Shown here in pieces: positions 7,785-15,706 of a stretch of 20,798 nt of DNA. The number at the start of each line of letters is the position of its first letter. Position 1 is the first letter of the stretch. The stretch lies in assembly GCA_017448375.1 (NCBI GenBank), contig JAFSLR010000229.1, positions 1 to 20,798 of the forward strand, read 5' to 3'. The DNA is from Synergistaceae bacterium. GTDB taxonomy: Bacteria; Synergistota; Synergistia; Synergistales; Aminobacteriaceae. The notes under the pieces were generated by a model. It saw only the letters and a list, made by a program, of their open reading frames with translations. It was not told the DNA's origin and made no database searches. Made by a program: the position numbers and the translations under genes.

Positions 7785-10700
7785 TTAGCCTCTCTTACGT
7801 TTTCTCTTGCGCTTCGATTTCCGCCTACGTTTGAAGTACATCAACGACTTAATGCGTACCCATTTACGGAATTTCGGAAGGAGCAACGGTATGAAAAGCT
7901 CCTGAACTCCCTGATGCCCCCTCGACTTATGAGCCGCCCCCCGCGCTAAAACCAACTGATACAACGAAATGAGCGAAGCGACGCGCGCGCGCGTCATAAT
8001 ATAGAGCAGACTTGTGCCACTCTTTTTTTCAGGGAGTGAAAGTACATTCGCTTCTGTCTGTACAGGCTGTACAGGCAACGGCGGTAACGTCCCGGCTGCC
8101 TTGCGTCGGAAGTACGTCCTACGCGAAAAATCATACGCTAACCACGGTTTTCTGCGCTCTTGGTCGTGCGTCTCTCTATATTCTTCGCGAGTTTGTACAG
8201 ACCGCTTTCGGGTCGTTACACACTTGCCCTCACATAGCACTTTCATTACCTTCTGCGCTTCAGGCGTTATCTGTAGCTTATGGATCAACGTACCCGTCTT
8301 TACGTAATAGTCCTTCGTGAACGCTGTTTTTACTGTCTCTATTGTGCATTCGGACGCAAACTGTGCGCCGCAGAAATTTATTAACTTCTGTGCTTTCTCG
8401 CAAAATTCTTCATAGGTTGTTATTAATCCGGCCTGTTTCGCTGAAACTAACGCCCAAAATACGCTCAGTTCTCGCACCTTTTGCGGTACGTCTCCGTTAC
8501 TGTCCTTTTGCAGTTCTAGCCAGTGCAGGATGTCCACAAATCGCATTTGCGCTATTGCTCGGAAATCTCCGTACTTAATATGTGCCTCAACTGGAATTGC
8601 TTGTACTGCCCGTTTCAGTTGCTCAATGTCTTCTATCTGCGCTATCTTCAGTATTGCCTTTCGCGCTTCTTTTTCTTCCTGATATTTCTTGCACTCCTTC
8701 TGGGTCCAGTTTAATACCGCATTCGCTAGTCCGTTGAATGTGTACCGTTTCTCTAATTCACTATACACTAGACGCGCTGTCTCTCCATTTTCGTACACAA
8801 ACCCCGGCACGGGCAGTAACGCTGTCGCTTTTAGATATTCGGGGTTCTCCATTGCCCCCCAGTCCTTGAAATAACCACACAAATGTTCCTGTACTGGATG
8901 CCATCTGGGTAAGGCTTTGCCCGGCAGTACTGATGAATACGTCCACTCTACCAGCAATTTTGTACCTATCTGGATTATCTGATTCGGCTCGTATATTCCT
9001 ACTTCCCTGTATTCTGCACAACGCTTGAATATATTCGCTATCTGTTCCTCTAACGTTTTTCCGGGACATCTCGTCAGTATTACATAGTTGCAAGGTATCC
9101 ATGAGATATAGCCTTTGCTTTCTTTTCGTTCCTTGCTTTTCAGTTCGCACAATGAAAGCAATAATCCTGACGTGCCGTAAAGTTCTCGCAACGTCTCGTG
9201 AAGCTGGTACGTTTCTATCCATTTCGCTCTTCCTGAAACTTCCGCACTTAGCCATGTCGCTCGCGGTCGATGATGATGTAACGTACTCAGTCTCCAGTAT
9301 TCTTCGTCTGCTATTCTGAAATCCTCTGTATCTAATCTCGTCCCTTGTTCCGATTCGGGACGGATTATGTCGGCTTCGGCTTCGGCTCGTTTTGATAACG
9401 TCTGTCGCCATTCTGAAACACAAGCATTTAATTCTTCAGGCTTCTCCGGCTGGGCGTTTTCTAATCCCTCTATTAACTCCTTCAGCGTGATTTTTATCTT
9501 AGAGAAATATTCACGGTTGATTACGTGAACGTTTCTATTCATGATTTCGGGGTTCTTCTTATGGTTCTTCGTTCCTACAAGCCTTAGCACTCGTGCAGCG
9601 TCTACACTTGCCTCGTCCGCTCCTAGCGGTTTGAACAGCAAAAGCAATAATCTCTGCGCGTACTGCCAATATTCAAGTCTTGACCTCAATACTGCTTCGT
9701 CAAATATCCATTTCAGATGGACTCCTCCGCCCGAAAATACTACGTCATTCGGCAACGGTATCTTGTATTTCGCGCAATGTTCCTTTATCAGTTCTTCCCA
9801 CTCTTCGGGAGTCGGATTCCTTGTTATTTCCGGCCTACGCTCCTTCAGTAGCTTGTAATCCAAATCTACAAAACATACTTGGATTGCCGCTAGGTTATTT
9901 ACTCGCCTGTTGCTCCTGCTGAAAAATTCTCCTTGTGAGACATACATATCCCTCAAGTCAAAATCAGGATTCTTCACTAGCCTCATTATGTAATGAGGGA
10001 GGTCGCAAGCTCGTTCCCAATGATTACTCCAAGGCTTTTTCATTCCTTCTTTTATCATCGATATGCATACCCAGTTCTGGCTCGACGGGTGCATTCTCAG
10101 TACATCAACAAGCCAATCCGCCGCAAGCTCGCCGTGATGTGTGCTGAATACTTCCCATTTCAACCCTAACAGTTCATCTGGCACTTCAAGCGAACCTGTT
10201 TCCTTCAAGCCCAGTATGCGCTGAATATCTCGGTAGGAGCTTACCGTTACTCCCTCGTGTATATCGCGGATCAGTCTGTGATTTGTCTTCAGCTTCTTCG
10301 TCGTGTTCACTGAGCCGGGCATTGAGAACATCGCCGTCGCGCCTTTTCTCATATCTACTCCTAGATACCAGAATAGTTTGTAAAGCTCTCTCTGTATCCT
10401 TTCCCAGTCCTCATTGAACTTACTGCAATACGGGTCATCATCGTAAAATACCTTTTGCATTCTGTCCTGCCAATAAAATTTTACTTCGAGACCGTCAGGC
10501 GTTGACGTTATACATGGCTCTGGAAGTCCATGCTCTCGGCATATCGACAGCACTAATTCTCTTCCCTCTTCGGGCGTGGGAACATAATCAAGCTCTGATT
10601 TCGCCCACTTGATTATCTGTAAGTTGCAGTTGATTGACGCTACGTATCCCTTACCCTTCCACTTCGTATAATACGTCGCCGCTGAAATCCAGCTATCTCG

Positions 10701-11711
10701 GTCGCCGTAAAATTTCGGCAACACTTCATTCCCCGCATTTACCCTCAGCCATTTATAATTCTTGCGCCGTTTCGGATTTCCTACTGCTTTCCCTTGCCAT
10801 AATCTATACTCTTCGCCCTTGCAATTATCATCTCTCAACGCCCGCTCAAGGCTGTCGCACCATAATTTTGCCCGCTCCTGTTCTTCAATTTCTAAGGCTG
10901 TTTTCTCAGTATGAGGCGGGGTCGCCTTACGTGTACGTCTGACTTTTGACGCTAGTTTTTTGCTCTTCTCCTTTGTTTTGCGGTAACTTTCGATTTCCCC
11001 TATCCTTAATGGCAGTCGTTTCACAAATTCTAGCGGTGATGAATATTCCTCTTCATTCCTGTAAATCGTTATTACTTTTTCACTCAGGTCAAATCCTACA
11101 TAGCTACTGTTCTTGAAGCTGGACGCATAAAACATCTCCGTCGCGTCGTCGCAATCAGTTAAGTCTGTGCCTAATTCTGAAGCTATTTTGTCTTTTAACG
11201 TTCTCTGTACCCATTTCCATAATAATATTTCGCTTCCTGAAAATCCTTTAGCTAATTTCCACTTTACATAATATCCGCCTATTACATACTGAATTTCATT
11301 CGGGTGCGGGATTCTATGTTCACGGAAAATTTCAAGAAGGGCATCTCTCGCCTCTTCTACCGTGCTGTAATAAAATTTCTCGTTTTGGGGTATATATACA
11401 ATAAGCGTCCTAATTCGCTCTATATGTTCTATGTCATGTTTAGGCTCGCTGTACTCCGCCAATGATATGCGGCAATCAATCGCGTCATAATTTCTCAGGC
11501 TGTCTAATATATTTTCAAGTTCTTCTCCAGCTTTGTACCACTCTACAAACTCCTTATACTCATAATCATATTCATCATTTACATGGTCAGGTGCAAATAC
11601 TGATATAAGAACAAATCCACTGTTCTCGGAGGTCTCCGTAGGCTGACGATTATCAAGACAAGCAGAATAATCTTCCCGATTTTCCTGCTCTCTTGTTGCT
11701 TCTTTCTTCAT
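7785..11711 (-). CDS. Giant multi-domain AEP (primase)-like replication protein
   Basis: A 1308-residue protein with four tandem units resembling archaeo-eukaryotic primase (AEP) domains. Cores are at about 100-200, 355-484, 608-731 and 866-984. The third unit carries all AEP motifs: VDLD (D616, D618), SGGGVHLKW (H665) and ARVLRLVGTKNHK (R707). The other units keep the frame but lose the residues: YIP, NCN and PCN for DLD; Y, E and L for the His. After the units comes an alpha-helical region (about 1000-1165) resembling the accessory domains of plasmid replicases, and a basic tail RRRKSKRKRKRKRG. No Walker A is seen. An ATG six codons upstream (11729) is less likely, because AGGAGGTG lies 7 bp before the chosen start. 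A promoter precedes the gene. Replication initiation or priming is inferred from the motifs. Confidence 0.75.
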   Translation of the reverse strand: MKKEATREQENREDYSACLDNRQPTETSENSGFVLISVFAPDHVNDEYDYEYKEFVEWYKAGEELENILDSLRNYDAIDCRISLAEYSEPKHDIEHIERIRTLIVYIPQNEKFYYSTVEEARDALLEIFREHRIPHPNEIQYVIGGYYVKWKLAKGFSGSEILLWKWVQRTLKDKIASELGTDLTDCDDATEMFYASSFKNSSYVGFDLSEKVITIYRNEEEYSSPLEFVKRLPLRIGEIESYRKTKEKSKKLASKVRRTRKATPPHTEKTALEIEEQERAKLWCDSLERALRDDNCKGEEYRLWQGKAVGNPKRRKNYKWLRVNAGNEVLPKFYGDRDSWISAATYYTKWKGKGYVASINCNLQIIKWAKSELDYVPTPEEGRELVLSICREHGLPEPCITSTPDGLEVKFYWQDRMQKVFYDDDPYCSKFNEDWERIQRELYKLFWYLGVDMRKGATAMFSMPGSVNTTKKLKTNHRLIRDIHEGVTVSSYRDIQRILGLKETGSLEVPDELLGLKWEVFSTHHGELAADWLVDVLRMHPSSQNWVCISMIKEGMKKPWSNHWERACDLPHYIMRLVKNPDFDLRDMYVSQGEFFSRSNRRVNNLAAIQVCFVDLDYKLLKERRPEITRNPTPEEWEELIKEHCAKYKIPLPNDVVFSGGGVHLKWIFDEAVLRSRLEYWQYAQRLLLLLFKPLGADEASVDAARVLRLVGTKNHKKNPEIMNRNVHVINREYFSKIKITLKELIEGLENAQPEKPEELNACVSEWRQTLSKRAEAEADIIRPESEQGTRLDTEDFRIADEEYWRLSTLHHHRPRATWLSAEVSGRAKWIETYQLHETLRELYGTSGLLLSLCELKSKERKESKGYISWIPCNYVILTRCPGKTLEEQIANIFKRCAEYREVGIYEPNQIIQIGTKLLVEWTYSSVLPGKALPRWHPVQEHLCGYFKDWGAMENPEYLKATALLPVPGFVYENGETARLVYSELEKRYTFNGLANAVLNWTQKECKKYQEEKEARKAILKIAQIEDIEQLKRAVQAIPVEAHIKYGDFRAIAQMRFVDILHWLELQKDSNGDVPQKVRELSVFWALVSAKQAGLITTYEEFCEKAQKLINFCGAQFASECTIETVKTAFTKDYYVKTGTLIHKLQITPEAQKVMKVLCEGKCVTTRKRSVQTREEYRETHDQERRKPWLAYDFSRRTYFRRKAAGTLPPLPVQPVQTEANVLSLPEKKSGTSLLYIMTRARVASLISLYQLVLARGAAHKSRGHQGVQELFIPLLLPKFRKWVRIKSLMYFKRRRKSKRKRKRKRG
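7980..7993. repeat. 14-bp alternating CG palindrome within coding region
   Basis: GACGCGCGCGCGTC is a perfect palindrome with alternating purine-pyrimidine sequence. It lies inside the C-terminal coding region of the AEP-like gene and encodes part of a Thr-Arg-Ala-Arg stretch. It may simply reflect coding constraint. Confidence 0.5.
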
Positions 11712-11747
11712 CTGCCTACACCTCCTCATGGATTAAAGTTTTTATTC

Positions 11748-11776
11748 TTTATACCTAGTCGATTCGGGCGGGGCAA
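11748..11776 (-). promoter_or_regulatory. Promoter of the AEP-like gene
   Basis: On the minus strand, -35 TTGCCC (11771-11776), a 17-bp spacer and -10 TATAAA (11748-11753) lie about 37 bp ahead of the start codon at 11711. The spacer contains CGACTAGG, whose core AATCGACTAG recurs once at 15149-15158. Confidence 0.5.
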
Positions 11777-11921
11777 CTAATTTCTGTTTTCCTATTAAGA
11801 GTACTAATAACAGTTTTTGTGTTACAATTATTAAAGACATTCACGCAATATAAATGCAAATGCGTTACCAGTCTTTATAGAGTGGTACTTAAAGACAAAA
11901 ACAGAGTTTATGTTGCGGCCC

Positions 11922-11944
11922 GCCCTAGTGTAAAGGACTAGGGC
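11922..11944. terminator. Perfect 8-bp hairpin downstream of the XRE gene
   Basis: GCCCTAGT (11922-11929) and ACTAGGGC (11937-11944) form a perfect stem with a 7-nt loop, 11 bp beyond the stop of the minus-strand XRE gene. There is no T tract after it on the minus strand. On the plus strand it is followed by ATATCTATTTTT. It could be a terminator or a regulatory stem ahead of the AEP-like gene. Confidence 0.4.
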
Positions 11945-11954
11945 ATATCTATTT

Positions 11955-12191
11955 TTAAGGGACATTTTTGCTGTCCTCTTTTTCTTCGGGTTCTTCAAGG
12001 GGATAAAACAAATCACGCGCACTCATTCCCAAAACCTTCGCTACTTTTAGCAACATCTTATAGTTTGGCGATGTTTCCCCTCTTTCCCACAGTGAGACAG
12101 CGGAATTAGTGACTCCAACTGCACAGGCCAAATCCAGTTGTCTCATGCCAAGCTCCTGACGACGCGCTCTAATTGCACATCCCAAATCCAT
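11955..12191 (-). CDS. XRE-family helix-turn-helix regulator
   Basis: A 78-residue protein that is essentially one Cro/CI-type HTH domain. IRARRQELGMRQLDLACAVG is followed by the recognition helix NSAVSLWERGETSPN, then the closing helices LLKVAKVLGMSARDLFYPLE. An acidic tail EEPEEKEDSK follows. A GGAGAG ribosome site lies 8-9 bp before the ATG. It is read towards the AEP-like gene, 240 bp upstream of its start, and divergently from the ribbon-helix-helix/PrimPol pair. It probably regulates the element's replication genes; the target is inferred. Confidence 0.88.
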   Translation of the reverse strand: MDLGCAIRARRQELGMRQLDLACAVGVTNSAVSLWERGETSPNYKMLLKVAKVLGMSARDLFYPLEEPEEKEDSKNVP

Positions 12192-12259
12192 TCTTCCGCT
12201 CTCCTTTCTTGCAGGTTTATATTTGTTGTTAATTATAGCATAGGCTAGAGGATAACTTG

Positions 12260-12287
12260 AATACAGATAGACGAATCTATCTGTATT
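12260..12287. terminator. Perfect 12-bp hairpin with TTCG loop after traG relic
   Basis: Arms AATACAGATAGA (12260-12271) and TCTATCTGTATT (12276-12287) are perfectly complementary around a 4-nt loop. The loop reads TTCG on the minus strand, the stable UUCG tetraloop. On that strand the stem starts one base after the TAG of the TraG relic. No T tract follows. It could be the old terminator of the conjugation operon or an operator for the XRE regulator, whose start is 69 bp away. Confidence 0.5.
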
Positions 12288-12288
12288 T

Positions 12289-12489
12289 CTATAATTTATC
12301 GCTTTTATCCGGCGCGTCTATCTTTGAACGTTCGGAAAATGTCTTATCCAGAAAGTACAATATTTGCTTCCCGTACACTGGCGGAAATCCGGCCGCAAAT
12401 ACTAACATGTCGCCGGGTTCGGTTATATTTTGGTACACGTCCTTTATCGGGCCGGGCAGTCTCATTATTTCGTCCGATGTTAATACTGC
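12289..12489 (-). pseudogene. traG: C-terminal relic of TraG/VirD4 coupling protein
   Basis: A minus-strand frame of 66 codons ending at TAG (12289-12291) reads LTSDEIMRLPGP, then EPGDMLVFAAG, then PVYGKQILYFLDKTFSERSKI. These are the characteristic C-terminal elements of type IV coupling proteins: the LT-x-DE-x-x-RLP helix, then the strand and PVYG-x-x-I-x-YF ending. A TGA (12490-12492) interrupts the frame immediately upstream, and nothing further upstream looks like the ATPase body. The gene is therefore a truncated remnant of a conjugative element once present here. It has no proper start, so it was probably never expressed in this state. Confidence 0.7.
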
Positions 12490-12654
12490 TCACTGAACAA
12501 AAGTGGCCTAAAAAAATTCTCACACACAGTTTACTTGACACACCTTTTTTTGCTAGGGTGCAAAAATCGTCAATTCATATGATTATATCCCTTGAACATA
12601 TATATATGAAATGTATGACGTAAATTAAATATATGATTTAAGGAGAGAATAGAA
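12490..12654 (+). promoter_or_regulatory. AT-rich leader before the RHH/PrimPol operon with TTGACA box
   Basis: No gene is seen between the TraG relic and the ribbon-helix-helix gene. A consensus -35 TTGACA sits at 12535-12540, but the position 17 bp further on (GTGCAA) is not a -10, so the promoter is incomplete or activator-dependent. AT-rich runs (TATATATATG near 12598) lie closer to the gene, and AAGGAGAG at 12640-12647 is its ribosome site. Confidence 0.35.
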
Positions 12655-12822
12655 ATGTCGAGTACATACAAAAAGATGTTTAATTTGTTGATGGAATCCT
12701 CGTTATACACAGCTCTGAACAAAAGAGCGGCGCAGGAGCAAATTAAAAGCGGTAAGCGGGTAAGCGTAACAAGCCTAATAAATCAGATATTAACGGAATA
12801 CGTTAGAGAAAGAGAGGAATAA
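12655..12822 (+). CDS. Small ribbon-helix-helix protein
   Basis: A 55-residue protein starting MSSTYKKMFNLLMESS with a C-terminal SVTSLINQILTEYV helix. This fits the Arc/CopG ribbon-helix-helix pattern: a short strand (KRVSVT) followed by SLIN-x-IL helices. AAGGAGAG lies 7 bp before the ATG. Its stop is three bases before the PrimPol start, so the two genes are co-transcribed and probably translationally coupled. In small plasmids CopG-type proteins directly upstream of rep genes limit copy number, and I infer the same role here. The fold call rests on pattern, and the strand is displaced toward the middle of the chain compared with classic CopG. Confidence 0.65.
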   Translation: MSSTYKKMFNLLMESSLYTALNKRAAQEQIKSGKRVSVTSLINQILTEYVREREE

Positions 12823-12825
12823 AAA

Positions 12826-15069
12826 ATGAGACTTTATGTTTCCGACCAAGCAGGTCAAAGTAGTAATTGTGTATATCAGTATTTAGTCGAAGTAACAGAA
12901 ATATCAAGCCTTTTGTTGGCTGTTAGCGTGGATTACGTTTGTGCGGAGTATAAAGATAATTACAGAGCGACAAAGAATTTTATCCGAAGTAATTGTGTCG
13001 GAATGGATTTAGATAATGAACATTCAGATAATCCCGATGAATGGAAAACTGTTGAAGATGTGAAGAAAGCGCTTCCGAACGTAAGCTTCGCAGTCCATTA
13101 CAGCCGTAATCATATGAAGGAAAAGGATGGGAAGGCAGCACGGCCTAAGTTCCATGTATTGTTTCCGATAGAAGAAATATCGGAGGCAAATGAGTATAAA
13201 GCTCTCAAGAAAAAATGTCTTGAAATATTCCCCTATTTTGATAAGCAGGCTCTTGATGTTGCAAGGTTCTTCTTCGGAACACCTGACCCTAAAGCTGAAA
13301 TCATATCCGGCACTTTGACAGTAACAGAGTTTTTGCGGGCTTCTTACTCAAAGCCTTTAACGGTAACTCAAACCCCTGCTACAAATACATCGGTAAAACA
13401 GAAATCTTCAGCAGAAGTGATACCGCAGGGAACAAGGAACAACACAATGTACACTTCAGCTCTGTCATTATTGCGAAGTTACAAAGAAGCAGACGAAGCG
13501 TATACACATTTCGTAGAAAAGTCAGCCTGTTGTGAGCCTCCGCTAGACACTCAAGAACTTTCTCAGATATGGAAAAATGCAGTTAATACCTGTAATAAGT
13601 CTCCTAAAAGTATAAGTTCTAATTTCAAGCCTGATGATTACTCAGATATAGGACAGGCGCGAATAATTGAGCGTGAATATGAAAATCAGTTGAGGTATTC
13701 GGCTGCTACGGATTATTTAGTGTACAACGGAAGTTACTGGGAATGCTCAGAGATACGGGCGCAGGGATTAGCGCAGATTCTCACAGATAATCAGCTGGAA
13801 GAAGCACAGCAGTTCATAATCTCCTCATCAAAGAATTTTGAGGTTACTGGTGCTAAAGGACTTGTCGAAAAAATGGGAGAAAAAGACGCGCTTGGAATGT
13901 TCAGCGATGTGCAATTAGAGGCATACAGGAGCTACAAGGACGCATTGAGTTACCAAAAATATGTTATGAACCGCCGTAATGTCAGGAATATAAAATCATC
14001 ATTGGAAGCAGCAAGGCCGATGCTTGAAGTTAAAATAGAAGAATTAGATAAAAATCCGTTCTTGCTTAATACTCCTTCTGCTACATATGATTTACGAGAC
14101 GAAACCCGACATGAGCATAATCACGAAGATTTGATAACTCAGCAGACAGCAGTTGATCCCGGAGAATACGGGTTAGAGCTGTGGCAGTCAGCATTGAGGA
14201 CTTTTTTCAATGGCGATGATGAGTTAATCCGTTATGTTCAAGAGATTACAGGGCTTGCTAGTATCGGGAAAGTATTTGTAGAAGCTCTGTTCATAGCGTA
14301 TGGAGACGGTCGTAATGGAAAGTCAACATTCTGGAATGCTGTGTCAAAAGTACTGGGTACTTACTCATGGAGTATGCCCTCTGAAATGCTCACGTTAGGA
14401 AACGGGGAGAGCAAGAAGAACCAGAAAGCGGAACTCAGAGGCAAACGCCTTGTAATCTCTGCGGAGCTGGAAGAAAACGTTAGATTGAGTACTTCAACAG
14501 TTAAGCACCTTTGCAGCACTGATGAAATTACAGCTGAACGCAAATATCGAGACCCGTTCAAGTTTATCCCCAGTCATCAGTTGGTGCTGTATACTAACCA
14601 TTTGCCGAAAGTAGGTTCCGGCTCTGAAGATGAAGGTACATGGCGCAGGCTGAAAGTAATTCCTTTCACAGCTAAGATAGAAGGCTCACAGGATATAAAA
14701 AATTATGCGGATTATTTGTGTGAAAATGCTGGAGGTGCAATTCTCTCATGGATAATTGAGGGAGCGCGAAGAATCATTAAGAAGGGCTATCATCTTGAGC
14801 AACCGCAATCAGTAATGGAAGCTACGGAGCATTACAAGAAGTCAAATGACTGGCTGTCTGATTTCCTTGATGATTGCTGTGAAATCGGTGAAGATTTCAA
14901 AGTTAAGTCTGGTGAGTTTTATACGGCTTATAGGAATTATTGCATTCAGAACGATGAACGCCCTCGCAGTACAAAAGAGTTTTACACATCGCTAGACCGT
15001 GCAGGATTAAGACGCAGTAAAGTTCAAGGTTCATATATGGCTGTTATTGGTGTAAAACTCAGAGATTAG
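12826..15069 (+). CDS. Primase-polymerase / SF3 helicase replication protein
   Basis: A 747-residue replicase like those of P4-type satellites and phage-plasmids. The N-terminal AEP primase-polymerase domain (about 1-165) has VGMDLDN (D61, D63), RPKFHVLF (H110) and ARFFFGTPDP (R147). A PriCT-like helical domain covers about 205-255 (SLLRSYKEADEAYTHFVE, SQIWKNAV). A D5_N-like region covers about 290-440. The C-terminal SF3 helicase has Walker A GDGRNGKST (493-501), Walker B RLVISAELEE (541-550), sensor Asn591 in YTNHLP, and the arginine-finger region TWRRLKVIPF. It synthesises primers and unwinds DNA at the element origin. The start lies three bases after the RHH stop. It is the second AEP primase within 7 kb, and its sequence differs from the giant AEP-like protein. 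Confidence 0.92.
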   Translation: MRLYVSDQAGQSSNCVYQYLVEVTEISSLLLAVSVDYVCAEYKDNYRATKNFIRSNCVGMDLDNEHSDNPDEWKTVEDVKKALPNVSFAVHYSRNHMKEKDGKAARPKFHVLFPIEEISEANEYKALKKKCLEIFPYFDKQALDVARFFFGTPDPKAEIISGTLTVTEFLRASYSKPLTVTQTPATNTSVKQKSSAEVIPQGTRNNTMYTSALSLLRSYKEADEAYTHFVEKSACCEPPLDTQELSQIWKNAVNTCNKSPKSISSNFKPDDYSDIGQARIIEREYENQLRYSAATDYLVYNGSYWECSEIRAQGLAQILTDNQLEEAQQFIISSSKNFEVTGAKGLVEKMGEKDALGMFSDVQLEAYRSYKDALSYQKYVMNRRNVRNIKSSLEAARPMLEVKIEELDKNPFLLNTPSATYDLRDETRHEHNHEDLITQQTAVDPGEYGLELWQSALRTFFNGDDELIRYVQEITGLASIGKVFVEALFIAYGDGRNGKSTFWNAVSKVLGTYSWSMPSEMLTLGNGESKKNQKAELRGKRLVISAELEENVRLSTSTVKHLCSTDEITAERKYRDPFKFIPSHQLVLYTNHLPKVGSGSEDEGTWRRLKVIPFTAKIEGSQDIKNYADYLCENAGGAILSWIIEGARRIIKKGYHLEQPQSVMEATEHYKKSNDWLSDFLDDCCEIGEDFKVKSGEFYTAYRNYCIQNDERPRSTKEFYTSLDRAGLRRSKVQGSYMAVIGVKLRD

Positions 15070-15074
15070 TGTGT

Positions 15075-15169
15075 GGCATGTCAGGCAACTCTTTTTTTAA
15101 AAATATAATATAGCAAAAAAATTTTGATAAAAATATATATATTTTAAAAATCGACTAGCCTGACTTGCC
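15075..15169. repeat. 12-bp inverted repeat flanking AT-rich tract
   Basis: GGCATGTCAGGC (15075-15086) and GCCTGACTTGCC (15158-15169) are complementary at 11 of 12 positions. They enclose 71 bases of almost pure A/T, including TTTTTTT and ATATATATATTTTAAAAA. The left arm begins six bases after the PrimPol stop, and the right arm is followed by AGTTTTTTAG. It could be a terminator or the unwinding element of an origin. Confidence 0.5.
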
Positions 15170-15646
15170 GAGTTTTTTAGTGTCGAAGAAGAGCTTTTTT
15201 CGCAACGATTGAATTACAGACAAATTGCAGACTTTTTCAATCATAGTTCCAACGAGTTTGCGTTGCGGTGTTCTGCAAGCATCTTACAAGCGTTAATTTC
15301 CTGCGTCATAGGTATTGATTTAGAGAGTCATATCATGTTACGTGTGCATGATTTCTCGGTCTCCTGATAACCGATTCACGCTCATATACGAAGTGTGCTT
15401 CTTCTTTAGGTTAAGATAATGCGCGTTAATCTGTGCTAAAGAGCTTTTTCATTCTTCGCAGTTGTTAAATCTGCTGAGATAACGGTCTCTTTGATTTATC
15501 TGCCACGCCGTATTTCTCTGAGAGTGTTTACGTAAGGTATAGTGTTTGACGCTGTATTATCATGAGTATGTCATTGTGATTGTCATAGATAAAATGCAGT
15601 GTTAGAGAGGGTTTATGAGTATTTGAGACAAAATGTCAATAGAAAA

Positions 15647-15706
15647 GAGAGTGAATGCTGAATTTTTTGAGAGTGAATTGACAGACTGAAATTATGCTAG
15701 TAAAAT
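15647..15706 (+). promoter_or_regulatory. Promoter with two 22-bp-spaced GAGAGTGAAT repeats
   Basis: -35 TTGACA (15678-15683), a 17-bp spacer and -10 TAAAAT (15701-15706) make a near-consensus promoter for the ATPase gene 158 bp downstream. The direct repeat GAGAGTGAAT occurs at 15647-15656 and 15669-15678. The copies are 22 bp apart, on the same DNA face, and the second copy runs into the -35. This is the layout of an operator or activator site. Confidence 0.55.

Noticed and set aside
8761..9423. 220-codon minus-strand frame within the AEP-like gene
   Set aside because: It overlaps the 1308-residue gene in another frame. Its Arg/Ser-rich composition is typical of a shadow frame.
6900..12600. 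CATATGATTA near 6900 and near 12575 as transposon ends
   Set aside because: Only ten AT-rich bases match, with no longer inverted repeat or target duplication.
12324..12623. 99-codon plus-strand frame before the RHH gene
   Set aside because: It has no ribosome site and lies antisense to the TraG relic; the relic explains the coding-like composition.
11754..15158. AATCGACTAG shared in inverted orientation at 11754-11763 and 15149-15158
   Set aside because: A single 10-bp match in 20 kb is expected by chance.
15155..15309. Two overlapping minus-strand mini-frames (22 and 29 codons) joined by ATGA
   Set aside because: The overlap is suggestive, but neither has a ribosome site or recognisable sequence.
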